Origin: an uncultured Alphaproteobacteria bacterium
GTDB taxonomy: Bacteria; Pseudomonadota; Alphaproteobacteria; HIMB59; GCA-002718135
Assembly: GCA_902621165.1 (NCBI GenBank)
Contig: CACNKX010000001.1
Coordinates: 339,071 to 403,070, forward strand
Reading direction: 5' to 3'
Length of the DNA stretch: 64,000 nt
Under the pieces are notes generated by a model. That model was not told where the DNA came from, did no database searches, and saw nothing but the letters and a program-made list of their open reading frames with translations. Below are positions 1-9,521 of this stretch, one piece after another (positions within the stretch are counted from its first letter, which is position 1; each line of letters starts with the position of its first letter). A program made the translations under genes and the position numbers.

Positions 1-521
1 TTTGTATCTCTAATCACATCTACAAGTAAGAAAATCATTAAAGATGAAGCGATAAAATTAAACATTATTGTTGTAATAACAACATGACTTCCTCTTTTTG
101 ATTGAAGATAAGCAGGTATGTAAGCCCATGCTGCACCAAATAAAAATGCACCAAAGATTGCTAAAAGCCAAACGATTGGAACAGGAAGAAAACTTAAATT
201 TATTGCTACTAAAAAAACACCTAGTCCGCCTATATATGCTTGACCTTCTCCACCAATATTAAATAGTCTACAATGAAAAGCTACAGCAAAAGCTAGTCCA
301 GTGAAAATAAAATTTGTTGTGTAATAAAGTGTATAAGCAAATCCTTGGATGTAACCAAATGATCCATAAATAATTAACTTAACAGCTTCTATTGGATTTT
401 CACCTGCAATAAAAACAAAAAGTCCTGAAACTAATAACGCTAATGTTAAGTTTACTAATGGAACAATAACATTAGAGACCCACCATGGAACTTTTGATTT
501 ATCGACTACAATATTACTCAT
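1..521 (-). CDS. BMP-type nucleoside ABC transporter, permease (truncated by window edge)
   Basis: The first roughly 173 codons of an integral membrane permease can be read; the C-terminus lies outside the window. The protein starts MSNIVVDKSKVPWW, then shows a hydrophobic segment, a soluble loop, and the stretch FNIGGEGQAYIGG, which is characteristic of the BPD_transp_2 (NupP/RbsC-like) permease family. The start codon overlaps the ATPase stop by one base (TAATG), so the two subunits are translationally coupled. It would form the inner-membrane channel for the substrate delivered by the BMP protein at 2088-3065. Substrate is probably a nucleoside by family, but this is not shown by the sequence. 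Confidence 0.88.
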   Translation of the reverse strand, partial: MSNIVVDKSKVPWWVSNVIVPLVNLTLALLVSGLFVFIAGENPIEAVKLIIYGSFGYIQGFAYTLYYTTNFIFTGLAFAVAFHCRLFNIGGEGQAYIGGLGVFLVAINLSFLPVPIVWLLAIFGAFLFGAAWAYIPAYLQSKRGSHVVITTIMFNFIASSLMIFLLVDVIRDT

Positions 522-2041
522 TATGCTACACCTGCCATTAGTAATCCTAGCTCACGATCAGTGACATTTTTATTTTCTTTTTCTCCAACAATTTTTCCAT
601 CAAACATAACGATTATTCTGTCAGATAAGGAAAGGATTTCATCTAACTCCACTGATGCTAATAGTATTGCTGCACCTTTATCTCTCATATCAATAAGACG
701 TTGATGAATAAACTCGATTGCTCCAATATCCACACCTCTTGTTGGCTGCCCCACTAAAAGAACTTTTGGATTTTCATTAAGCTCTCTACTCAAAATAATT
801 TTTTGTTGGTTACCTCCTGAAAAATTAGATGTTATTAAGTTTGGAGAATTAGGTCGAACATCATATTCTTGCATAACCTTATTTGAATATTCAGTAATTT
901 CTTTATTGTTCAAAATCGCAGATTTTGAATATGGCTCTTGATCATGATAACCAAAAATTAAATTTTCATGAGCCTTGAAATCGCTTATTAAACCCATTCT
1001 TTGCCTGTCTTCAGGTACATGCGCTAAACCTTTTTCTTTAAGCATTCTTGGGTTTAAGAAATTATTCTGATCAGAAATCTTTTCACCAAATAATTTAATA
1101 CTTCCAGACTCTACTTTTCTAATCCCTGAAAGCGCTTCTAATAATTCAGTTTGTCCATTACCAGTTACACCAGCAATACCCAGAATTTCTCCTGAACATA
1201 TTTCTAGGTTTACATCTTTTACACGCGTTACATCTAGATCGTCTTTGACTGAAAGATTATTAACTTTGAATATGATCTCCCCTTTTTTTATTTTTTTTTT
1301 ATCAACTCTAAGTAAAACGCTTCTTCCTACCATCATTTCCGCTAGTTGTTCTTTACTTGTATCTTCAGTTTTTGTATGCCCAACCATTTCGCCTTGACGC
1401 ATCACTGATACTTCGCTTGTTAAATCCATTATTTCGATTAATTTATGCGTAATTAATACTATGGTTTTGCCTTCGTCTTTTAATGAACGAAGAATTTTAA
1501 ATAACTCATCAACTTCTTGAGGTGTAAGAACTCCTGTTGGCTCATCAAGAATTAAAATTTCTGCTCCTCTGTATAAAGATTTTAATATTTCCACTCTTTG
1601 ACGAAAACCTACAGATAAATCTGAAATAGTAGCATCAAGATCAATATTAAAATTATATGTTTGACATAATTTTTCTAAATCTTCTTTTGCCTTTTGTAAT
1701 TTTTCTCCAAATACTGTTTCACCTTCAAAACCAAGAATTATATTTTCAAGTACAGTAAAATTTTCTACCAACATAAAATGTTGGTGAACCATTCCAATGC
1801 CGTTTATTATTGAATCTCTTGGTGATCTTAAATTAATTTCTTTTCCATTAATCTTAATTGAACCTGAATTAGCTTGGTAAAGACCAAAGACTATACTCAT
1901 CAAAGTAGATTTACCTGCTCCGTTTTCTCCAATTATGCCGTGAATTGTTCCTTTATTTATTTTGAGATTAATATTTTTGTTGGCCTGAACATGCCCAAAT
2001 GATTTATTTATATTCGTTAATTCTAAGATAGGTGAGACCAT
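521..2041 (-). CDS. BMP-type nucleoside ABC transporter, ATPase (NupO-like)
   Basis: A 506-residue protein with two ABC domains in tandem. The N-terminal domain has an intact Walker A (GENGAGKST, residues 38-46), a Q-loop region (MVHQHFM) and a Walker B/D-loop (ILILDEPTGVL). The C-terminal domain has a degenerate Walker A (GVTGNGQTE, no lysine) but a good signature (SGGNQQK), the usual pattern in the NupO/RbsA-type ATPases. It sits between the binding protein and the permease, overlapping the permease start. Its own start codon lies inside a 10-bp inverted repeat (2031-2069) that could hold translation below that of the binding protein. Substrate is inferred only from the neighbouring BMP-family protein. 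Confidence 0.93.
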   Translation of the reverse strand: MVSPILELTNINKSFGHVQANKNINLKINKGTIHGIIGENGAGKSTLMSIVFGLYQANSGSIKINGKEINLRSPRDSIINGIGMVHQHFMLVENFTVLENIILGFEGETVFGEKLQKAKEDLEKLCQTYNFNIDLDATISDLSVGFRQRVEILKSLYRGAEILILDEPTGVLTPQEVDELFKILRSLKDEGKTIVLITHKLIEIMDLTSEVSVMRQGEMVGHTKTEDTSKEQLAEMMVGRSVLLRVDKKKIKKGEIIFKVNNLSVKDDLDVTRVKDVNLEICSGEILGIAGVTGNGQTELLEALSGIRKVESGSIKLFGEKISDQNNFLNPRMLKEKGLAHVPEDRQRMGLISDFKAHENLIFGYHDQEPYSKSAILNNKEITEYSNKVMQEYDVRPNSPNLITSNFSGGNQQKIILSRELNENPKVLLVGQPTRGVDIGAIEFIHQRLIDMRDKGAAILLASVELDEILSLSDRIIVMFDGKIVGEKENKNVTDRELGLLMAGVA

Positions 2042-2069
2042 AAATTATTTATTAATCTTTGGTCTCACC
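2031..2069 (-). promoter_or_regulatory. hairpin covering the ATPase start codon
   Basis: GGTGAGACCA (2031-2040) and TGGTCTCACC (2060-2069) are perfect 10-bp inverted repeats separated by 19 bases. On the minus-strand transcript the first arm lies just after the binding-protein stop and the second arm overlaps the ATG of the ATPase. There is no U-run after it, so it is not a standard terminator. Inference: it may stabilise the 3' end of the binding-protein mRNA and/or limit ATPase translation, the usual expression gradient in ABC operons. Confidence 0.6.
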
Positions 2070-2087
2070 AAATATTTATTTTAGTAT

Positions 2088-3065
2088 CTACTCTTGTGAC
2101 CAGTCAGCAACAACTAGAGCACCGCTCGCAATATCTGCAGCAGCAGCATCTGCGGCAGCAGCCATTTCAGATGTTACCATTCCATCTTCAGTTGCATAAC
2201 CAACCATTCCTTCTGAAAGACCAAGAATGTTTATGCCAGATTCAAATCTGCCTGACTCAACATTTTTAGCTTGTTCAAAAATTGTTAGATCTAATCTCTT
2301 CAACATTGATGTTAACATGTTACCTGGGTGCATCCAGTTTTGATTAGAGTCAACTCCGATACCCATAATGCCGGCATCAGCCGCAGCTTGAAGAACACCA
2401 ATACCTGTTCCACCAGCAGCTTGGTATACAACATCAGCACCACCATCAATTTGAGCTTTTGTTAATTCTGCACCTTTTGTCGGGTTATTCCATGCCTCGT
2501 TAGTAGTTCCAGTCATATTAGCTAAAACAGTTATATCTGGATTTACATATTGTGCACCTTGCTCATAACCACCTTGGAATTTTCTAATCAGAGGAATATC
2601 CATTCCACCAACGAAACCTATTGTTCCACTTTTAGAAGCCATAGCAGCCATCATTCCAACTAAGAAAGAACCTTCATGTTCTTTATAGCAAGCTTGATAA
2701 ATATTATTGTTTGGATCATCTAACCAACAAACATCAACTGCAACAAATTTTATATCTGGGTAATCAGCAGAAACTGCTGCAACTGCATCAGCTTGAGCAA
2801 ATCCCATTCCTACGATCATTGTTGCTCCTCTATCAGCAATCTTACGCATACCCTGCTCGATCTGATTGTCGTTTGCAGATTCGAACTCAATCATACCCCA
2901 GCCAAGTTCATTAACAACTCTCTCAGCTGTATTGAATGCTAACTCGTTAAATGATTTGTCAAATTTTCCACCAGAGTCATAAACAACTCCTATTGTGTTT
3001 GCGAACGCACTTGAAGAGAAGACAAGAGCGAAAGAAACTGTAAAAATACTTAAAATTTTCTTCAT
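2088..3065 (-). CDS. BMP-family periplasmic substrate-binding protein
   Basis: A 325-residue exported protein: a signal peptide (MKKILSIFTVSFALVFSSSAFA) followed by a PF02608 (Bmp/PnrA) fold opening with IGVVYDSGGKFDKSFNELA, the family hallmark. It lacks a lipobox cysteine, so it should be free in the periplasm rather than lipid anchored. It is the first gene of the transporter operon, with a strong GGGGGA Shine-Dalgarno sequence about 8 bases before the ATG. PnrA relatives bind purine nucleosides; here that is inference from family. Its strong ribosome site and the hairpin that follows suggest it is made in excess over the other subunits. Confidence 0.92.
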   Translation of the reverse strand: MKKILSIFTVSFALVFSSSAFANTIGVVYDSGGKFDKSFNELAFNTAERVVNELGWGMIEFESANDNQIEQGMRKIADRGATMIVGMGFAQADAVAAVSADYPDIKFVAVDVCWLDDPNNNIYQACYKEHEGSFLVGMMAAMASKSGTIGFVGGMDIPLIRKFQGGYEQGAQYVNPDITVLANMTGTTNEAWNNPTKGAELTKAQIDGGADVVYQAAGGTGIGVLQAAADAGIMGIGVDSNQNWMHPGNMLTSMLKRLDLTIFEQAKNVESGRFESGINILGLSEGMVGYATEDGMVTSEMAAAADAAAADIASGALVVADWSQE

Positions 3066-3072
3066 ACCAAAA

Positions 3073-3095
3073 ATCCCCCTTAAATATGAATTATA
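3073..3095 (-). promoter_or_regulatory. putative promoter -10 and strong SD of the BMP operon
   Basis: On the minus strand a perfect TATAAT (plus-strand ATTATA, 3090-3095) is followed about 10 bases later by a purine-rich AAGGGGGAT (3073-3081) ideally spaced from the ATG at 3065. No clear -35 hexamer is seen at 16-18 bases. Seen directly; promoter activity is inferred. Confidence 0.45.
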
Positions 3096-3148
3096 GATAT
3101 CCCATTGATAACATTTTCTTGATAAAAAAATGCATTAAAAAATGAGAT

Positions 3149-3180
3149 TATGGATAAATAATAGGATTTTTTATGGATAA
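3149..3180 (-). repeat. two direct copies of TTATCCATA upstream of the BMP promoter
   Basis: Minus-strand TTATCCATA occurs at 3149-3157 and 3172-3180, same orientation, 23 bp apart. Each is one base from the DnaA box TTATCCACA. They could be operator half-sites for the transporter operon or DnaA-like boxes; nothing else supports either reading. Confidence 0.35.
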
Positions 3181-3182
3181 CT

Positions 3183-3803
3183 TCAAGTACCCATATACCT
3201 ATCGCCTGCGTCACCTAAGCCCGGTACAATGAACTTATTTTTATTCAACTTCGCATCGATATTACATGTAAATATATGAATGCCTTTTTGCTTTTTTTGG
3301 ATATTTTTTATACCTTCAGGAGCAGCTAGCAAAGACACCAAAAATATATCTTTAATATTAACACCTTTGTTTTTAATAAGGTTGATAGCTGCAATTGATG
3401 AATTACCTGTTGCTAACATTGGATCTAGGATTAACACTTTTTTATTTTTAACTCTTGGAAGCTTAAAGAGGTATTCTACAGGTTCATAAGTTTGTTCGTC
3501 ACGGTATAAACCTATATGACCTTTTTCAGCTTCCGGTAAAAATTTTGCAAACCCCTCAAGTAACCCTAAACCGGCACGTAAAATTGGAACCAAAATTATG
3601 GGTTGACCTAAGGCTGTACCACTCATTTTTTTTAGAGGTGTTTCAATTGTTTGTTTTTTAAATGGAACGTATTGAAGAACATCAGAAGCAATGAGGTAGC
3701 TTATTTCATTCATAGTTTGTCTAAAAACAGTATTTGATGTTTTTTTATTTCGTAAAATTGTTAATTTGTATTGAACGAATGGTGATTTAATTACTGTAAT
3801 CAT
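3183..3803 (-). CDS. upp: uracil phosphoribosyltransferase
   Basis: A 206-residue cytoplasmic enzyme that joins uracil and PRPP to make UMP in pyrimidine salvage. The PRPP loop reads LILDPMLATGNSS (D127-P128 to S136), the region ILVPILRAGLG is typical, and the C-terminus PGLGDAGDRYMGT matches the uracil-binding loop. Length is that of bacterial Upp. It lies just upstream of the nucleoside-type ABC transporter on the same strand (gap about 117 bases with its own promoter), so uptake and salvage of nucleobases may be linked. It diverges from the lipoprotein at 3839 with only 35 bases between. Confidence 0.95.
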   Translation of the reverse strand: MITVIKSPFVQYKLTILRNKKTSNTVFRQTMNEISYLIASDVLQYVPFKKQTIETPLKKMSGTALGQPIILVPILRAGLGLLEGFAKFLPEAEKGHIGLYRDEQTYEPVEYLFKLPRVKNKKVLILDPMLATGNSSIAAINLIKNKGVNIKDIFLVSLLAAPEGIKNIQKKQKGIHIFTCNIDAKLNKNKFIVPGLGDAGDRYMGT

Positions 3804-3838
3804 ATGCGATTACATATATAGAAATCCCACTAAGAGCA

Positions 3839-4324
3839 ATGCGGTTATCAATTTATTTTTTAACATTAGTGTTTTTATCTAGCTGTACGACTATTGAAGT
3901 TGGAAGAGAAGTCGTTAAAGTTGGGACGGTAGTAAAAGATAAAGTTGAAGAAACAATTAAGAAAAAAGAGCCAGAAATTATTGAAGATAAAACTATTGTT
4001 GAAGAACAACAAATTATCACTGAAGAAAAAGAAGAGGAAAAAACCATAGTTAAGGAGCAGCAAAAAATCGCACAAATAAATTTCATGGGAAAACAACTTA
4101 CTGAGATAAAACAAAAACTGGGACAACCTAATTTAGAACGATCTGATGGCTCAGTACATATGATGCGATATGATAGTAGTTCATGTAGATTGTTTATCTT
4201 CTTTAATATAAACTCAAATATTAAGAGGGTAGAATATTTTGAATTTCGAGATACTTTAGGAGAGCTTATAAATACGAAGAACTCGATAGAAGAGTGTTAC
4301 GAAGAATATAACTTTGCTAGCTGA
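3839..4324 (+). CDS. lipoprotein with charged coil and SmpA/OmlA-like C-terminus
   Basis: A 161-residue protein with a lipoprotein signal peptide ending LSSC (C16), a highly charged, glutamate/lysine-rich middle (about residues 35-80), and a C-terminal part (from about residue 83) starting FMGKQLTEIKQKLGQPNLER, which resembles the start of SmpA/OmlA (BamE-like) domains. No firm family assignment. Its stop overlaps the pyc stop by 8 bases in convergent orientation. Probably an envelope protein; function unknown. Confidence 0.75.
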   Translation: MRLSIYFLTLVFLSSCTTIEVGREVVKVGTVVKDKVEETIKKKEPEIIEDKTIVEEQQIITEEKEEEKTIVKEQQKIAQINFMGKQLTEIKQKLGQPNLERSDGSVHMMRYDSSSCRLFIFFNINSNIKRVEYFEFRDTLGELINTKNSIEECYEEYNFAS

Positions 4325-7300
4325 TCTCGACAAGCAAGTCTTTTGTTTCCACATTATCACCAGATGCGACATTAATTGATTTGATGGTTCCACTTTTATC
4401 AGCATTAATAGTGGTTTCCATCTTCATGGCTTCGATCACTAGTAACTTATCACCTTTTATTACTTTACTACCCGATTGAACAAATATTTTAGCAACTTGA
4501 CCTGGTAAAGGTGATCCAACGTGATCCGAATTATTATCATCTGCTTTTGCTCTTTGTATAATATTTTTTGAAAATTCTTTATTTTCTATATCTATTGTTC
4601 TTGGCTGTCCGTTGATTTCAAAAAAAACAGAGCACTTACCATTACTATTAACTTCACTTTTTGCTAAGTATCGTAAAATAAGATTTTTTCCTTTATCAAT
4701 TTCTATCGTATATTCTTTATCTTGTTGAGGACCATAAAAAAATAATTCTGTTGAAAGAATTGATGTATCACTAAACTCCTTAAAATGATCGACATAATCC
4801 TTGAAAACTTTAGGATACATTAGGTATGACGCTAGATGTGTTTGATTAACTTTCATACCTATTTCATCTTCTAAGTTTTTGACTTCTTTATCTAAATCAA
4901 CTGATTCTAAAACTTCCCCTGGCCTTTTTGTTAAGGGCTTTATATCTCCAAGAACTTTCTTTTGTAGTTCTTTTGGAAAACCTCCATGTGGTACACCTAT
5001 TTCCCCTTTAAAGAACTCAATAACAGAAGCAGGAAAAGAAATTTCTTTTTTTGGATCTAATACATCTTCTTTAGATAAATCATTAGCAATCATATAAAGA
5101 GCCATATCACCTACAATTTTAGAAGAAGGTGTAACTTTAACAATATCTCCAAAAAGTTGGTTTACCTCTGCATATTTATTTGCAACCATTCCCCATTTAT
5201 CAGTAGTTATTCCCAATGATCTTGCTTGCTCTTTTAGGTTAGTGAACTGTCCACCAGGCATTTGGTGAAGATACACATCAGAACTACCGCCTTTGAAATC
5301 AGTTTCAAATGCATGATAATTTTGACGAACTTGTTCCCAATATAAAGATAGTGTTCTTATAGCCTCTTCATCAAGTTCTGGGTCTTGATTATTTTGTTTC
5401 ATTATAGACACGATTGATCCAAGTGCCGGTTGTGATGTTAATCCGCTCATTGAGTCAATTGCAAGATCAACGATATCTACCTTTTCTTCTATAGCAGCTA
5501 GAACTGAAGCTGAGGAAGTACCAGAGGTATCGTGAGTATGAAAATGAATTGGAAGATCAGTTGTTTGTTTGATTTCGTTAACTAATTTTTTTATAGCATT
5601 AGGTTTTGCTAATCCCGCCATATCTTTAATAGCAATAATATGCGCTCCTGCTTTTTCTAAATCTTTAACAAGATCAATATAATATTTTAATGTATATTTT
5701 TTCTCATTTGGATCAGTTACATCATTTGTATAACAGATAGTTCCTTCACAAATTTTATTTTGATTGCGGACTTCATCAATTGCAACACGCATATTATCAA
5801 TTAGGTTTAATGAATCAAAAACTCGGAATACATCAATTCCAGCTTGGGCTGACTGTTGAATGAAGTGTTTAACAACGTTATCTGGATAATTTTTATATCC
5901 AACAGCATTAGATCCTCTAAAGAGCATTTGTTTAAGAAGGTTAGGTGCTCTTTTGTTTAATCTTGCTAATCTATCCCAAGGATCTTCTTTTAAAAAACGC
6001 ATCGATGTATCAAACGTTGCGCCTCCCCAACATTCTAATGAGAATAAGGTACTTAGATTTTCACTATAATATTCAGCGATGTTAACAAGATCATCTGTTC
6101 TCATTCTTGTAGCAAGAAGCGATTGGTGTGCGTCACGCATCGTTGTGTCAGTAATTAGGGTATGGGGTGTTTCTTTTATTTTTCTTGCAAATTTTTCTGG
6201 ACCTAAAGTTTGTAAATCCTTTACATAATTATTTTTTTCACTTTTAATGTTTGAAATAGGAACTTGAACTTCTACAGTCGAATTATTACTGACTCTACCA
6301 GATATATCATTGTGTCCATTTACAATTATATTTCCAAGATAAGATACGATTTTTGATGCTCTATCTTTTTGCGGATTATAAGCATAGAGTTCTTTTTTAG
6401 TATCAACAAAATTTGTATTGTAGTTTCCTTCAAGGAAGTCTTTATTGTTAATAAGAGACTCAAGAAATACTAAATTTGTTTTAACACCTCTGATTCTAAA
6501 TTCTCGCAAAGCCCTATCCATTCTTTTAATACAGTCGTCTTGATGCTTTGCCCAAGTTGTTACTTTTACAAGTAAAGAATCATAATACGGTGTGATGATC
6601 GAACCTGAAGAAGCATTTGCTGCATCTAGCCTCACTCCAAAACCAGCAGCTGATCGGTAAGTCATTATCTTCCCATAATCTGGCATAAAATTATTAAGCG
6701 GATCTTCGGTAGTAACTCTACATTGAATAGCAAATCCATTTAGATGAATTTCTTCTTGTTTAGGAAGAGCTGGGTGACTTCCAATTTTTTGACCTTCTGC
6801 AATTTTAATTTGGGCTTTTACAATATCAATACCAGTTACTTCTTCTGTTACTGTATGTTCAACTTGAATTCTTGGGTTAACTTCAATGAAATAAAATTCG
6901 CCAGATTTTTTATCAAACAAAAATTCAACAGTTCCTGCACCAAAGTATTTAACTTCTTTTGCAATTTTAATAGCGGCGTTACAAATTTCTTCTCGAGTTT
7001 TATTTTCAAGAAAATGTGCAGGTGCTCTTTCAATAATCTTTTGATGCCTTCTTTGAAGAGAACAATCTCTTTCAAAAAGATGTATGATATTTCCGTGTTT
7101 GTCACCTAAAATTTGAACTTCAATGTGCGCAGCATCTTCTAAAAATTTTTCTATAAATACTTCATCTTTTCCAAAAGCTTTAAGTGACTCGCTTTGAGCA
7201 GTTGTAATTTGATCTATTAATTCATTACTTGATCTAACAACGCGCATTCCTCGACCGCCGCCGCCCCAACTAGCTTTAACAATTACTGGGTAACCAATTT

Positions 7301-7760
7301 TCTCAACTTCTTTTTCAACACTTTTTAAATTTTCTTTTGTTACAAGAACAGACGGAACGGTGCCTACCTTTGCTTCTTCAGCAACTTTTTTAGCCTCTGT
7401 TTTATTTCCAAATCTTTTTAGTATTTCTTTACTAGGCCCAATAAATGTTATGTCATTTTTTTCACACTGCTCAGCTAGTTCAGGACTCTCAGATAAAAAT
7501 CCATAACCTGGATGGATAGCATCAACCTTTGCATCTTTAGCAATTTTAATAATCGAGTCTATGTCCAAATATGCTTGAATTGGACCTTTGCCTTCACCTA
7601 CTAAATAACTTTCATCCGTTTTAAATCGGTGAATAGCAAAACGATCTTCTTTAGAATAAATAGCAGCTGTTTTAATACCGGACTCTTCTGCAGCTCTGAA
7701 TATTCGAATGGCAATTTCACTTCTGTTTGCTGCTAAAATTTTACTAATCTTTTTCATCAA
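4317..7760 (-). CDS. pyc: pyruvate carboxylase
   Basis: A 1147-residue single-chain biotin enzyme making oxaloacetate from pyruvate and bicarbonate with ATP; anaplerotic. Domain order is biotin carboxylase (about 1-455, with the ATP-grasp glycine loop SWGGGGRGMR and EVNPRIQVEHTVTE), carboxyltransferase (about 530-800, starting TLITDTTMRDAHQSLLATRMR with FRVFDSLN and the metal-site HFHTHDTSG), a conserved PYC/OADA region, and a biotinyl domain with AMKM (biotin lysine K1113). Length matches canonical PycA. It stands alone, with a 209-base upstream spacer and a stop that overlaps the convergent lipoprotein gene. Confidence 0.97.
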   Translation of the reverse strand: MMKKISKILAANRSEIAIRIFRAAEESGIKTAAIYSKEDRFAIHRFKTDESYLVGEGKGPIQAYLDIDSIIKIAKDAKVDAIHPGYGFLSESPELAEQCEKNDITFIGPSKEILKRFGNKTEAKKVAEEAKVGTVPSVLVTKENLKSVEKEVEKIGYPVIVKASWGGGGRGMRVVRSSNELIDQITTAQSESLKAFGKDEVFIEKFLEDAAHIEVQILGDKHGNIIHLFERDCSLQRRHQKIIERAPAHFLENKTREEICNAAIKIAKEVKYFGAGTVEFLFDKKSGEFYFIEVNPRIQVEHTVTEEVTGIDIVKAQIKIAEGQKIGSHPALPKQEEIHLNGFAIQCRVTTEDPLNNFMPDYGKIMTYRSAAGFGVRLDAANASSGSIITPYYDSLLVKVTTWAKHQDDCIKRMDRALREFRIRGVKTNLVFLESLINNKDFLEGNYNTNFVDTKKELYAYNPQKDRASKIVSYLGNIIVNGHNDISGRVSNNSTVEVQVPISNIKSEKNNYVKDLQTLGPEKFARKIKETPHTLITDTTMRDAHQSLLATRMRTDDLVNIAEYYSENLSTLFSLECWGGATFDTSMRFLKEDPWDRLARLNKRAPNLLKQMLFRGSNAVGYKNYPDNVVKHFIQQSAQAGIDVFRVFDSLNLIDNMRVAIDEVRNQNKICEGTICYTNDVTDPNEKKYTLKYYIDLVKDLEKAGAHIIAIKDMAGLAKPNAIKKLVNEIKQTTDLPIHFHTHDTSGTSSASVLAAIEEKVDIVDLAIDSMSGLTSQPALGSIVSIMKQNNQDPELDEEAIRTLSLYWEQVRQNYHAFETDFKGGSSDVYLHQMPGGQFTNLKEQARSLGITTDKWGMVANKYAEVNQLFGDIVKVTPSSKIVGDMALYMIANDLSKEDVLDPKKEISFPASVIEFFKGEIGVPHGGFPKELQKKVLGDIKPLTKRPGEVLESVDLDKEVKNLEDEIGMKVNQTHLASYLMYPKVFKDYVDHFKEFSDTSILSTELFFYGPQQDKEYTIEIDKGKNLILRYLAKSEVNSNGKCSVFFEINGQPRTIDIENKEFSKNIIQRAKADDNNSDHVGSPLPGQVAKIFVQSGSKVIKGDKLLVIEAMKMETTINADKSGTIKSINVASGDNVETKDLLVEIS

Positions 7761-7969
7761 GCCACCATTAAATTAGGATTATTACTTAATATTTTTTCGG
7801 GGATGCATCTATATGTTCCTTACTGAATTAGCAAGAGATCAAAGGAATTTAGCCATTTTTTAGGATTTGGAAGCAATTATAAATTAATAATAAACTGTAA
7901 ATTATCGATTAAATATCTGTGCACATATGTCCCTTTATCAGAAAGGTTATTTTATATTAATGTCAAATT

Positions 7970-8416
7970 ATGAATTCATTAAATGAAAATATAAGACCCT
8001 ATCAAAGCTGTTCTAAATCAGTCTTTTTAGTTTTAGGAATTATTTTTATAAGTTGGATTTCATTATTCTCTATTTTTCTTATTGTACAAGGTGCATGGCC
8101 TGTATCTATATTTCTTGGACTTGAATATCTGATTATTTTTTATTTAATCCGTTTATATTTCAAAGAAAAAAATATTAAGGATGAAATTAACATTAATCAA
8201 AAAGAAATATCTATAAGAAAATATAAAGGTGATAAACTTTTACATTCATCTAAATTCAGCACTTATTGGTCTAAAGTTTTTTTTACAAAATTTAAAAATA
8301 CTTCCAAGTTATCAATTAGAGAATCAGATAAAGAAACTGAAGTTGCAACTTTCTTGCATGCTGATTTAAAAGAGGGTTTATATTTAAGAATTAAAAAACA
8401 ATTAAATTTATATTAA
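7970..8416 (+). CDS. DUF2244 inner-membrane protein
   Basis: A 148-residue protein with two membrane segments (about 18-40 and 45-62) flanking the family signature GAWPVSIFLGLE, followed by a charged cytoplasmic part. This matches the DUF2244 family, common in Alphaproteobacteria and of unknown function. It ends with a TTAA shared with the convergent serine hydrolase stop (8413-8416). The 209 bases before it hold no gene or structure that I can support. Confidence 0.8.
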   Translation: MNSLNENIRPYQSCSKSVFLVLGIIFISWISLFSIFLIVQGAWPVSIFLGLEYLIIFYLIRLYFKEKNIKDEININQKEISIRKYKGDKLLHSSKFSTYWSKVFFTKFKNTSKLSIRESDKETEVATFLHADLKEGLYLRIKKQLNLY

Positions 8417-9501
8417 TTTTTTTTAAAACTTTTAAAAATATTATTTACAAAATTTTGTTCATTCCATTCTGATGGCCCAGATCCAATTCTCGTTATTATT
8501 AAATCATAAGATGGTATAATATAACATCTATTAGAGTTGTATCCTTCCAAAGCATAAGTGTCTCTTGGTAAAGATGGCCATCGAAGGCCGTCTGAATTTA
8601 TCCAAAATTGATATCCGTACGATGAATTTAAATTTTGTGATTTTGTAGTTGCTCGGTCTATATAATCTGAAGACAATATATTAATGTTATTCCATTGTCC
8701 TTTTTTTAGCATGAAATATCCAAAGCGTGATAAATCTCTGGCTGAAATGTGAAGACCGACATGCGATGAGGTAAATGGACCTAAAAAATTTCCACCGCCA
8801 TGAATATCCCAACTAGCGTTCTCTATACCAATTATTCTAAAAAGTTTTTCATATAAATATTCATGAATATTTTTTTTTGTTATTTCAAAAAAAACAAATG
8901 AAAGTAAAGCTACTGCTGGATCAGAATATCCCCATTGTTTTCCAGGTTCAGAAGATAAAATATCGACTGACTTTCCATATCTATTCTCACATTTTCCAAT
9001 AGCAAATTCAAATGGACCATTTTGAGGTCCAGTCACTAAGCCATAAATATCATTATTTTCTCCTTTTAAACCTGAAGTCATAGACAATAAATGGTGTAAA
9101 TTTATATTTTTTTTTCTTGAGTCGTTTTTTATAAAATCTTTTGGAAGAAAATTATATATAGGAGTTTGTAAATTTATATCTAAATTTTTTTTAGATTTAT
9201 TTTTTTTTATTTCTTCTAATAAAAACATCCATGCAATTCCAGTGAATGATTTTGTACAAGACCATATATCAAAACGACTTTGCGGCAATGTCATGAAACT
9301 ATGATTTTCATAAACTAAATAGCCATCTTTAATAATGACTGTACTTTGAGGATGGTTTCCAAAAAACAATTGTTGGCGTTTTATTTCTAGTTCAATTAAA
9401 TTAAAATTAATATTTAGTAATTCTGATGCGTGATCAGCTGATATGAGTCTCCAGCCGCCCTCAATTTCTCTATTAGGAAAGTATGGAATATCTTTACTCA
9501 T
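8413..9501 (-). CDS. serine hydrolase, beta-lactamase class C/esterase-like
   Basis: A 362-residue protein of the Beta-lactamase (PF00144) superfamily. The nucleophile motif SxxK is SCTK (S81-K84) in the context FDIWSCTKSFTG, and the second motif is YSD (Y192-D194). No signal peptide is visible, so a cytoplasmic or non-classical location and an esterase or peptidase activity are more likely than antibiotic hydrolysis. It lies 20 bases after dapB on the same strand and may be cotranscribed with it. Exact substrate unknown. Confidence 0.8.
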   Translation of the reverse strand: MSKDIPYFPNREIEGGWRLISADHASELLNINFNLIELEIKRQQLFFGNHPQSTVIIKDGYLVYENHSFMTLPQSRFDIWSCTKSFTGIAWMFLLEEIKKNKSKKNLDINLQTPIYNFLPKDFIKNDSRKKNINLHHLLSMTSGLKGENNDIYGLVTGPQNGPFEFAIGKCENRYGKSVDILSSEPGKQWGYSDPAVALLSFVFFEITKKNIHEYLYEKLFRIIGIENASWDIHGGGNFLGPFTSSHVGLHISARDLSRFGYFMLKKGQWNNINILSSDYIDRATTKSQNLNSSYGYQFWINSDGLRWPSLPRDTYALEGYNSNRCYIIPSYDLIITRIGSGPSEWNEQNFVNNIFKSFKKN

Positions 9502-9521
9502 ACATTAAAATTTCAAGATAT

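Noticed and set aside
6744-7109. Frames of 121 and 85 codons inside pyc
   Set aside because: Antisense or out-of-frame shadows of the biotin carboxylase domain.
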